A DNA stretch of 25,835 nt from an uncultured Lachnospiraceae bacterium (GTDB lineage: Bacteria; Bacillota; Clostridia; Lachnospirales; Lachnospiraceae). The stretch spans positions 1 through 25,835 of the forward strand of contig CANCYO010000039.1 in NCBI GenBank assembly GCA_947382415.1. The letters run 5' to 3'. Below, piece by piece: positions 15,301 through 22,302 of the stretch; the first letter of the stretch is position 1, and every line of letters begins with the position of its first letter. A model generated the notes under the pieces. It was not told the DNA's origin. It saw nothing but the letters and a program-made list of their open reading frames with translations, and searched no databases. The translations under genes and the position numbers were made by a program.

Positions 15301-16205
15301 CCCGTATGAATATTGGACAGGTATTGGAGATTCATCTGTCTCTGGCGGCAAAGGCGCTGGGCTTTAATGTGGCTACGCCCGTGTTCGACGGAGCCAATGA
15401 GCATGATATTATGGACACTCTGGATCTGGCCAATGATTATGTCAATCTGGAGTGGGAAGAATTTGAGAAGAAGCACGGGGATGAGCTTTTGCCCGAGGTG
15501 ATGGAGTATCTGTCCGAAAACAGAGATCACAGAGAGCTCTGGAAGGGCGTTCCCATTTCCAGGGATGGTAAGGTTCGTCTGCGTGACGGCAGGACCGGCG
15601 AGTATTTTGACAGTCCGGTTACCATCGGACACATGCATTATCTGAAGCTCCATCATCTGGTGGACGATAAGATCCATGCCCGTTCCACGGGACCGTACTC
15701 TCTGGTGACGCAGCAGCCTCTGGGCGGTAAGGCGCAGTTCGGCGGACAGCGTTTCGGAGAGATGGAGGTTTGGGCGCTGGAGGCGTACGGCGCGTCCTAC
15801 ACGCTGCAGGAGATTCTGACTGTGAAGTCCGACGATGTGGTGGGCCGTGTGAAGACCTATGAGGCCATCATCAAGGGAGACAATATCCCTGAGCCCGGCA
15901 TCCCTGAGTCCTTCAAGGTGCTGTTAAAGGAGCTGCAGGCTCTGGGTCTGGACGTGCGCGTGATGCGTGAGGATCAGACCGAGGTTGAGATCATGGAGAC
16001 CATCGACTACGGCGATACGGATTACCGTTATGAGATGGAGGGAGACCGCAAGTACAATGATTACGACAGCGGCACTCTGGGCGAGATGGGTTATCAGGCG
16101 CAGGAGTTTGACGATGTGAGCGGCGAGCTGATCAGTACGGAGGACGAGGATTTCTCGGACGACGATTATGAAGAAGACAGCTACGATGGTGACGACGAAT
16201 TGTAA
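12351..16205 (+). CDS. rpoB: DNA-directed RNA polymerase subunit beta
   Basis: The beta subunit forms one pincer of RNA polymerase and much of the active site and rifampicin pocket. The protein is 1,284 residues from ATG 12351. I chose that start because GGGGTG lies 8 bases before it, whereas the ATG at 12345 is too close. The N-terminus reads [20 protein letters not shown]. The rifampicin region ([20 protein letters not shown], then [12 protein letters not shown]) keeps the sensitive residues D497, H507 and S512, equivalent to E. coli D516, H526 and S531. Further blocks are [35 protein letters not shown] and [20 protein letters not shown]. The C-terminus ends in an acidic tail ([20 protein letters not shown]). 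rpoC follows after 20 bases. Confidence 0.98.
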   Translation: [1284 protein letters not shown]

Positions 16206-16225
16206 AACAGAAAGGGAGAGCCAAA

Positions 16226-19200
16226 ATGTCAGAAACAAGAACGGAAAATTACCAGCCTATGACATTTGATGCTATCAAGATCGGATTAGCATCACCTGAT
16301 AAGATTCGTGAATGGTCCCACGGTGAGGTATTAAAGCCTGAGACGATCAATTACAGAACCTTGAAGCCCGAGAGGGACGGTCTGTTCTGTGAGAAGATTT
16401 TCGGACCCAGCAAGGACTGGGAGTGTCATTGCGGTAAATATAAGAAGATCAGATATAAAGGCGTGGTCTGCGACAGGTGCGGCGTGGAAGTCACCAAGGC
16501 CAGCGTCCGCAGAGAGCGCATGGGACATATCGAGCTTGCGGCTCCGGTGTCTCATATCTGGTATTTTAAAGGAATCCCCAGCCGTATGGGTTTGATTCTG
16601 GATCTGTCTCCCAGAGTGCTGGAGAAGGTGCTGTATTTTGCATCCTATATCGTTCTGGATGCGGGCGAGACCAGTCTGGATTACAAGCAGGTGCTCTCGG
16701 AGAAGGAGTATCAGGATGCCAGGGAGACCTGGGGCAATAAATTCCGCGTGGGAATGGGCGCTGAGGCCATCAAAGAGCTTTTGCAGTCTGTGGATCTGGA
16801 GACAGAGGCAGTGGAATTAAAGACCGGCCTGAAGGAGTCTTCGGGACAGAAGCGCGCCCGTATTATCAAGAGACTCGAGGTTGTTGAGGCTTTTCGCGGT
16901 TCAGGCAATCTGCCTGAGTGGATGATCATGGATGTGGTGCCCGTGATCCCGCCCGATCTGCGCCCCATGGTTCAGTTGGACGGCGGCCGTTTTGCAACCT
17001 CCGACCTCAACGATCTGTACAGAAGGATCATCAACAGAAATAATCGTCTGAAGAGACTGCTGGAGCTGGGAGCTCCGGATATCATTGTGAGAAACGAGAA
17101 GCGTATGCTGCAGGAAGCTGTGGACGCGCTCATCGACAACGGCAGAAGAGGACGTCCTGTCACCGGCCCCGGCAACCGGGCGCTGAAGTCTCTGTCCGAC
17201 ATGTTGAAGGGAAAATCAGGACGTTTCCGTCAGAATCTGCTGGGTAAGCGTGTGGATTATTCCGGACGTTCCGTTATCGTGGTGGGACCGGAGCTGAAGA
17301 TTTATCAGTGCGGTCTGCCTAAGGAGATGGCTGTCGAGCTGTTCAAGCCCTTTGTGATGAAGGAGCTGGTGGCCAGAGGCATCAGCCAGAATATCAAAAA
17401 TGCCAAGAAACTGGTGGAGAGACTGGACACCAGCGTCTGGGATGTACTGGAGGAGGTCATCAAGGAGCATCCCGTGATGCTCAACCGTGCACCGACTCTG
17501 CACAGATTGGGTATTCAGGCCTTTGAGCCTATTTTGGTGGAGGGTAAGGCGATCAAGCTGCATCCTCTGGTATGTACCGCGTTTAACGCAGACTTTGACG
17601 GAGACCAGATGGCAGTGCATCTTCCTCTGTCCGTGGAGGCACAGGCAGAGTGCAGATTCCTGCTGTTGTCCCCCAACAATCTGCTGAAGCCCTCCGACGG
17701 CGGTCCTGTGGCCGTTCCTTCTCAGGATATGGTGCTGGGTATCTATTATTTGACCCAGGAGAGAGAGGGTGCAAAGGGCGAAGGCAAATTCTTTAAAAGT
17801 GTGAACGAGGCCATTTTGGCATATGAGAATCAGGCGATCACCCTGCATTCCAAGATATCTGTGCGCGTGAGCAAGAAGGACGCCCAGGGCAATGTGGTTT
17901 CCGGCAATGTGGAGTCCACGCTGGGAAGATTTCTCTTTAATGAAATACTGCCTCAGGATCTGGGCTTCGTGGACAGGAGTGATCCCGAGAATCTGCTGAA
18001 GCTGGAGGTGGATTTCCATGTGGGCAAGAAAGGCCTGAAGCAGATTTTGGAGAAGGTCATCAACACCCATGGCGCTTCCATAACCGCAGAGGTGCTGGAT
18101 GATGTGAAGGCTATCGGTTACAAGTATTCCACGAGAGCTGCCATGACGGTATCTATCTCCGACATGACTGTGCCTGAGAAGAAGCCTGAGATGCTGGCTG
18201 CGGCACAGGCTACCGTTGACAGGATTTCCGCCAATTTCCGGCGCGGCCTGATCACGGAGGAGGAGCGTTACCGCGCGGTTGTGGAGACTTGGAATGAGAC
18301 CGATAAGGAGCTGACAGACGTGCTGTTGGCCGGTCTGGATAAGTATAACAATATCTTCATGATGGCAGATTCCGGTGCCCGTGGTTCCAATCAGCAGATC
18401 AAACAGCTTGCAGGTATGCGAGGTCTGATGGCTGATACCACCGGTAGAACCATCGAGCTGCCCATCAAGTCCAATTTCCGTGAGGGTCTGGACGTTCTGG
18501 AGTATTTCATGTCCGCCCACGGCGCTCGTAAGGGATTGTCCGACACGGCGCTTCGTACTGCGGACTCCGGTTATCTGACCAGAAGAATGGTGGATGTATC
18601 TCAGGAGCTCTCCATCAGAGAGGTGGACTGCTGTGAAGGCAAAGATGAGATTCCCGGTATGGTGGTCAAGGCGTTCATGGACGGCAGAGAGACCATCGAG
18701 AGTCTGAAAGACAGAATCACAGGCCGTTACGTCTGTGAGGATATCAAGGATAAAGACGGCAATGTGATCGTCAAGAGCAATCACATGATCACCCCCAGCC
18801 GTGCCGCAAGGATTCTGAGCGCCGGCGTCAATGAGAAGGGTGAGCCTATTGAAGAAGTAAAGATCCGTACCATATTGACTTGCCGCTCCCATGTGGGTAT
18901 CTGCGCAAAATGTTACGGTGCAAACATGGCTACCGGCGAGGCCGTTCAGGTGGGCGAGGCCGTAGGTATCATTGCGGCGCAGTCCATCGGTGAGCCCGGT
19001 ACGCAGTTGACCATGAGAACCTTCCATACCGGCGGTGTGGCAGGTGATGATATCACACAGGGTCTTCCCCGTGTAGAGGAGCTGTTCGAGGCCAGAAAGC
19101 CCAAAGGACTCGCTATCATCGCTGAGTTTGGCGGTCAGGCCGAGATCAGGGACACCAAGAAAAAGCGTGAGGTAGTCATCACCAATGATGAGATCGGAGA

Positions 19201-19918
19201 ATCAAAGGCCTATCTGATTCCTTACGGTTCCCGGATCAAGGTGGTGGACGGACAGATCCTGGAGGCAGGCGACGAGCTGACTGAGGGTAGTGTCAATCCC
19301 CACGATCTGCTGAAGATTAAGGGAATCCGCGCAGTGCAGGATTACATGCTCCGTGAGGTACAGCGTGTATACCGGCTGCAGGGTGTGGATATTTCCGATA
19401 AGCATATTGAAGTGCTGGTTCGCCAGATGCTGAAAAAGGTGCGCATTGAGAATAACGGCGATACCGATTTCCTGCCCGGCACACTGGTGGATGTGCTGGA
19501 TTATGAAGAGATGAACGAGCAGCTTCTGGCAGAGGGCAAGGAGCCGGCGGAGGGTAAGCGCATTATTCTCGGTATCACCAAGGCGGCGCTGGCCACGGAT
19601 TCCTTCCTGTCCGCAGCGTCCTTCCAGGAGACCACCAAGGTTCTGACCGAGGCCGCCATCAAGGGCAAGGTAGACAATCTGATCGGTCTGAAGGAAAATG
19701 TTATCATCGGTAAACTGATTCCCGTGGGTACGGGTATGAAGAGATACCGCAATACCAGACTCAGCACTGACAATGTCCGCACCATCAGTTTTGATGAAGA
19801 GATCGTGGGCGGTGATCTGGAACTGAGCTTTGCCGAGCTGCCGGACGAGGACACGGCTGTGGATGCAGAGGCAGATATGGCTGAAGTTGAAATGGCAGTG
19901 GTGACAGACGGCGAGTAA
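16226..19918 (+). CDS. rpoC: DNA-directed RNA polymerase subunit beta'
   Basis: The beta' subunit carries the catalytic magnesium site. The protein is 1,230 residues. The N-terminal zinc site uses C67, C69, C82 and C85 (ECHCG and VCDRCG). The catalytic loop NADFDGDQM has its aspartates at 456, 458 and 460. The second zinc site is formed by a cysteine at 802 or 803 with C886, C893 and C896. The trigger-loop region has GEPGTQLTMRTFHTGG. The large beta' insertion found in some Gram-negative bacteria is absent. The C-terminus has an acidic tail. GGGAG precedes the ATG and the gene lies 20 bases after rpoB, so the two are surely co-transcribed. Confidence 0.98.
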   Translation: MSETRTENYQPMTFDAIKIGLASPDKIREWSHGEVLKPETINYRTLKPERDGLFCEKIFGPSKDWECHCGKYKKIRYKGVVCDRCGVEVTKASVRRERMGHIELAAPVSHIWYFKGIPSRMGLILDLSPRVLEKVLYFASYIVLDAGETSLDYKQVLSEKEYQDARETWGNKFRVGMGAEAIKELLQSVDLETEAVELKTGLKESSGQKRARIIKRLEVVEAFRGSGNLPEWMIMDVVPVIPPDLRPMVQLDGGRFATSDLNDLYRRIINRNNRLKRLLELGAPDIIVRNEKRMLQEAVDALIDNGRRGRPVTGPGNRALKSLSDMLKGKSGRFRQNLLGKRVDYSGRSVIVVGPELKIYQCGLPKEMAVELFKPFVMKELVARGISQNIKNAKKLVERLDTSVWDVLEEVIKEHPVMLNRAPTLHRLGIQAFEPILVEGKAIKLHPLVCTAFNADFDGDQMAVHLPLSVEAQAECRFLLLSPNNLLKPSDGGPVAVPSQDMVLGIYYLTQEREGAKGEGKFFKSVNEAILAYENQAITLHSKISVRVSKKDAQGNVVSGNVESTLGRFLFNEILPQDLGFVDRSDPENLLKLEVDFHVGKKGLKQILEKVINTHGASITAEVLDDVKAIGYKYSTRAAMTVSISDMTVPEKKPEMLAAAQATVDRISANFRRGLITEEERYRAVVETWNETDKELTDVLLAGLDKYNNIFMMADSGARGSNQQIKQLAGMRGLMADTTGRTIELPIKSNFREGLDVLEYFMSAHGARKGLSDTALRTADSGYLTRRMVDVSQELSIREVDCCEGKDEIPGMVVKAFMDGRETIESLKDRITGRYVCEDIKDKDGNVIVKSNHMITPSRAARILSAGVNEKGEPIEEVKIRTILTCRSHVGICAKCYGANMATGEAVQVGEAVGIIAAQSIGEPGTQLTMRTFHTGGVAGDDITQGLPRVEELFEARKPKGLAIIAEFGGQAEIRDTKKKREVVITNDEIGESKAYLIPYGSRIKVVDGQILEAGDELTEGSVNPHDLLKIKGIRAVQDYMLREVQRVYRLQGVDISDKHIEVLVRQMLKKVRIENNGDTDFLPGTLVDVLDYEEMNEQLLAEGKEPAEGKRIILGITKAALATDSFLSAASFQETTKVLTEAAIKGKVDNLIGLKENVIIGKLIPVGTGMKRYRNTRLSTDNVRTISFDEEIVGGDLELSFAELPDEDTAVDAEADMAEVEMAVVTDGE

Positions 19919-19942
19919 TTCATTTGTAGAATGGATATCCGG

Positions 19943-19974
19943 AAAGGCTGCGGCAGAAAATGCCGCAGCTTTTT
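19943..19974 (+). terminator. Rho-independent terminator after rpoC
   Basis: GCTGCGGCA (19947-19955) pairs perfectly with TGCCGCAGC (19961-19969) around a GAAAA loop. The stem extends through a G-T pair and three A-T pairs, with the T-run at 19970-19974. It separates rpoBC from rmlD. Confidence 0.95.
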
Positions 19975-20067
19975 AAGTCTGATTGTGATGCAGGCAATTG
20001 GAATGTTGGATAAATATGCGTGTTCAACAATTGATTCATGACAGCGGAAAACGCTTTGCTGTATGAG

Positions 20068-20085
20068 TGCGCGCCGCAGCGCGCA
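20068..20085 (+). promoter_or_regulatory. GC-rich stem-loop just before the rmlD ribosome site
   Basis: TGCGCGC (20068-20074) and GCGCGCA (20079-20085) form a perfect 7-bp stem with a CGCA loop. It ends a few bases before the AGGA ribosome site of rmlD, and a smaller AGCG/CGCT stem lies at about 20044-20055. It could tune translation. No convincing promoter was found in 19975-20098. Confidence 0.5.
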
Positions 20086-20098
20086 GATAGGATTAAAA

Positions 20099-20959
20099 AT
20101 GAAGGTTTTAGTGACAGGAACAGGAGGACAGTTGGGATTTGATGTGATGCGGGAGCTTCAATCACGGGGACTGGAAGCCGTGGGCGTAGATCATCAGACC
20201 ATGGATATTACCGACGCTGACTGTGTGGACAGAGTGATCAGGGAGAATGCGCCCGACGCGGTAATCCATTGCGCGGCCTATACTGCCGTGGACGCGGCGG
20301 AGGATGATGAGGAGCAGTGCCGGAAGGTCAATGCGGATGGTACGAGATATATTGCCGAAGTCTGTAAGGCATTGGATATCAAATTGATCTATATCAGCAC
20401 CGACTATGTGTTTGGCGGACAGGGAGAGCGTCCGTGGGAGCCTGACGATGATAGAGACCCGCAGAATGTGTATGGCCGGACCAAATATGAGGGCGAGTTG
20501 GCAGTTCAAAACTTACTGGAGAAGTATTTTATCCTGCGGGTGACCTGGACTTTTGGAGTAAACGGCAAAAATTTTGTGAAGACGATGCTCCGGCTGGCCG
20601 AGAACCATGATACCCTCCGTGTGGTGGACGATCAGATCGGCTCGCCTACCTATACCCGTGATCTGGCGAAGCTTCTGGCGGATATGGTGCAGACAGACCG
20701 GTACGGCATATATCACGCTACCAACGAAGGGGTATGCTCCTGGTGTGAATTTGCCCGTGCGATTTTTAAGGAGGCGGGCTTGGGAGACAAGGTTAAAGTT
20801 TTGCCCGTGAGCACGGAAGAGTATGGCGCAAAGGCGGCCAGACCACACAACAGCCGTATGAGTAACGACAAGCTTGTGGAGAACGGATTTGCGAAACTGC
20901 CCTCCTGGCAGGATGCTCTGGCGCGGTATCTGGAGGAGTTGAAAGAGTTGAAAAATTAG
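20099..20959 (+). CDS. rmlD: dTDP-4-dehydrorhamnose reductase
   Basis: This cytoplasmic short-chain reductase makes dTDP-L-rhamnose from dTDP-4-dehydrorhamnose using NAD(P)H, the last step of rhamnose donor synthesis for surface polysaccharide. From ATG 20099 the protein has 286 residues, normal for the family. It shows the nucleotide-binding loop TGTGGQLG (residues 6-13), CAAYTAVDAAE, the STDYVFGG block (from 100) and the catalytic pair Y125 and K129 (YGRTK). RVTWTFG and the DQIGSPTYTRDLA region are also typical. I preferred 20099 to ATG 20063, which has no ribosome site and adds 12 atypical residues. The other rml genes are not in this window. Its place between rpoC and the str genes suggests insertion of a single cell-wall gene. 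Confidence 0.93.
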   Translation: MKVLVTGTGGQLGFDVMRELQSRGLEAVGVDHQTMDITDADCVDRVIRENAPDAVIHCAAYTAVDAAEDDEEQCRKVNADGTRYIAEVCKALDIKLIYISTDYVFGGQGERPWEPDDDRDPQNVYGRTKYEGELAVQNLLEKYFILRVTWTFGVNGKNFVKTMLRLAENHDTLRVVDDQIGSPTYTRDLAKLLADMVQTDRYGIYHATNEGVCSWCEFARAIFKEAGLGDKVKVLPVSTEEYGAKAARPHNSRMSNDKLVENGFAKLPSWQDALARYLEELKELKN

Positions 20960-20966
20960 TGTTGAG

Positions 20967-20991
20967 AAAAATTGGCGTCAAAAATTGGCGT
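20967..20991 (+). repeat. Tandem 13-base direct repeat after rmlD
   Basis: AAAAATTGGCGT occurs at 20967-20978 and 20980-20991. A related ATAATTGGTCT follows near 20998. No terminator hairpin is visible between rmlD and the rpsL promoter. Confidence 0.7.
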
Positions 20992-21006
20992 TAAGAATAA
21001 TTGGTC

Positions 21007-21035
21007 TTGACAATATGCATGGGAACAAGTATACT
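21007..21035 (+). promoter_or_regulatory. Sigma-A promoter of rpsL-rpsG-fusA
   Basis: TTGACA (21007-21012), 17 bases, then TATACT (21030-21035). The -35 is perfect and the -10 has one mismatch. A leader of about 105 bases follows, with a small TGCCT/AGGCA stem near 21045-21058. Confidence 0.9.
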
Positions 21036-21145
21036 ATTTTAGTGTGCCTGCATAGGCATGCTTTGTGTGCGTGTCCGCGGATAGGGTGAGGCCCGCATGC
21101 ATAAATTACCAAAAACATTTTATAATAAGAAAGAGGTGAAACAGA

Positions 21146-21568
21146 ATGCCAACATTTAACCAGTTAGTAAGAAAGGGACGTCAGACAACTGTAAAGAAGT
21201 CTACTGCACCTGCGCTGCAGAGAGGTTACAACTCTCTTCACAAGAAGGCGACCAACACTTCCGCTCCTCAGAAGCGCGGCGTGTGTACCGCCGTTAAGAC
21301 AGCGACTCCTAAGAAGCCTAACTCCGCACTGAGAAAGATCGCCAGAGTACGTCTTTCCAACGGTATTGAGGTTACCAGCTATATTCCCGGCGAAGGTCAC
21401 AACCTTCAGGAGCATAGCGTGGTGCTGATCCGCGGCGGCAGAGTAAAGGATCTTCCCGGTACCAGATATCACATCATCCGTGGTACTTTGGATACAGCAG
21501 GTGTTGCCAACAGAAAGCAGGCTCGTTCCAAGTACGGCGCCAAGAGACCAAAAGATGCTAAGAAATAA
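21146..21568 (+). CDS. rpsL: 30S ribosomal protein S12
   Basis: S12 sits at the decoding centre and is the classic target of streptomycin-resistance mutations. The 140-residue protein begins MPTFNQLVRKGRQTTVKKST. It has the Gram-positive insertion of about 13 residues (around GYNSLHKKATNTS) relative to E. coli. The PQKRGVCT block, TPKKPNSALRK (K56, equivalent to E. coli K43 counting Met) and GRVKDLPGTRYH (K101, equivalent to K88) are all wild type, predicting streptomycin sensitivity at this locus. AGAGGTG precedes the ATG. It starts the str cluster. Confidence 0.98.
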   Translation: MPTFNQLVRKGRQTTVKKSTAPALQRGYNSLHKKATNTSAPQKRGVCTAVKTATPKKPNSALRKIARVRLSNGIEVTSYIPGEGHNLQEHSVVLIRGGRVKDLPGTRYHIIRGTLDTAGVANRKQARSKYGAKRPKDAKK

Positions 21569-21600
21569 GCATCTTTGAGACGCCAAGAAGTAGGAACTGA

Positions 21601-21659
21601 GAAGAACCCGTCAGGATTCTTCAATTTGACGCAGATCGTCTGTTTGGACGTGAAACGTC
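21601..21659 (+). promoter_or_regulatory. Structured rpsL-rpsG intercistronic region
   Basis: GAAGAA (21601-21606) pairs with TTCTTC (21617-21622), with an inner CC/GG. GACG (21628-21631) pairs with CGTC (21637-21640), and GACGT (21647-21651) with ACGTC (21655-21659). The repeated GACG and CGTC blocks could also pair in alternative ways. In E. coli, S7 binds the rpsL-rpsG junction to control translation. A similar role here is inference. Confidence 0.4.
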
Positions 21660-21709
21660 AGGTTTGTACTACACTAAAACGGAACTAAGAAAAGTGTTGG
21701 ATTCTGTAT

Positions 21710-21718
21710 TGTTATAAT
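21710..21718 (+). promoter_or_regulatory. Possible extended -10 promoter before rpsG
   Basis: TGT followed by a perfect TATAAT (21713-21718) matches an extended -10 element. At 17 bases upstream there is no usable -35 box. It could supply extra rpsG-fusA transcripts in a 234-base spacer that is long for this gene pair. Confidence 0.35.
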
Positions 21719-21802
21719 AAAAGCAACAGATACACAGCGCGAACACTTGGGGAAACACATGTGAGTACCGATGAATTATTGATTAATAAGGAGGGAAGAA
21801 CC

Positions 21803-22273
21803 GTGCCACGTAAAGGACATATTCAGAAAAGAGATGTATTGGCAGATCCTTTATACAATAATAAGGTTGTCACCAAGCTGATCAACAACATTATGTTGGA
21901 TGGTAAGCGTGGTGTCGCACAGAAGATTGTATACGGCGCATTTGCCAAAGTAGAGGAGAAGTCCGGTAAACCGGCTCTTGAGGTATTTGAGTCGGCAATG
22001 AACAATATCATGCCCGTTCTGGAGGTTAAGGCGAGACGTATCGGCGGCGCCACCTATCAGGTGCCTATCGAAGTACGCGCCGACAGACGGCAGGCTCTGG
22101 GCCTTCGCTGGCTGACCATGTTCTCTCGCAAGAGAAGCGAGAAGACCATGGAGGACAGACTGGCCAATGAGATTCTTGACGCGTCCAATAATACCGGTGC
22201 AGCAGTCAAGAGAAAAGAAGACATGCACAAGATGGCAGAGGCAAACAAGGCCTTCGCACATTATCGTTTCTAA
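21803..22273 (+). CDS. rpsG: 30S ribosomal protein S7
   Basis: S7 nucleates assembly of the 30S head and contacts E-site tRNA. I place the start at GTG 21803 because AAGGAGG (21788-21794) lies 8 bases before it and the protein then begins MPRKGHIQKRDVLADPLY with 156 residues, the usual length. The ATG at 21761 would add 14 unrelated residues. Family blocks include VVTKLINNIMLDGKRGVAQKI, VLEVKARRIGGATYQVPIEV and ALGLRWL. The C-terminus reads HKMAEANKAFAHYRF. fusA follows after 29 bases. Confidence 0.97.
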   Translation: MPRKGHIQKRDVLADPLYNNKVVTKLINNIMLDGKRGVAQKIVYGAFAKVEEKSGKPALEVFESAMNNIMPVLEVKARRIGGATYQVPIEVRADRRQALGLRWLTMFSRKRSEKTMEDRLANEILDASNNTGAAVKRKEDMHKMAEANKAFAHYRF

Positions 22274-22302
22274 GCTTCACACAAATATAGGAGGAAAAGA
22301 CC

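Noticed and set aside
13023..15677. 884-codon open frame on the minus strand inside rpoB
   Set aside because: It lies wholly antisense to rpoB and shows no family features or ribosome site. It is a by-product of the biased codon use in rpoB. The 603-codon frame in rpoC and the 544-codon frame in fusA are rejected for the same reason.
20063..20098. Upstream ATG giving a longer rmlD
   Set aside because: The extra 12 residues come from the GC-rich hairpin, have no ribosome site and precede the conserved MKVLVTG start.
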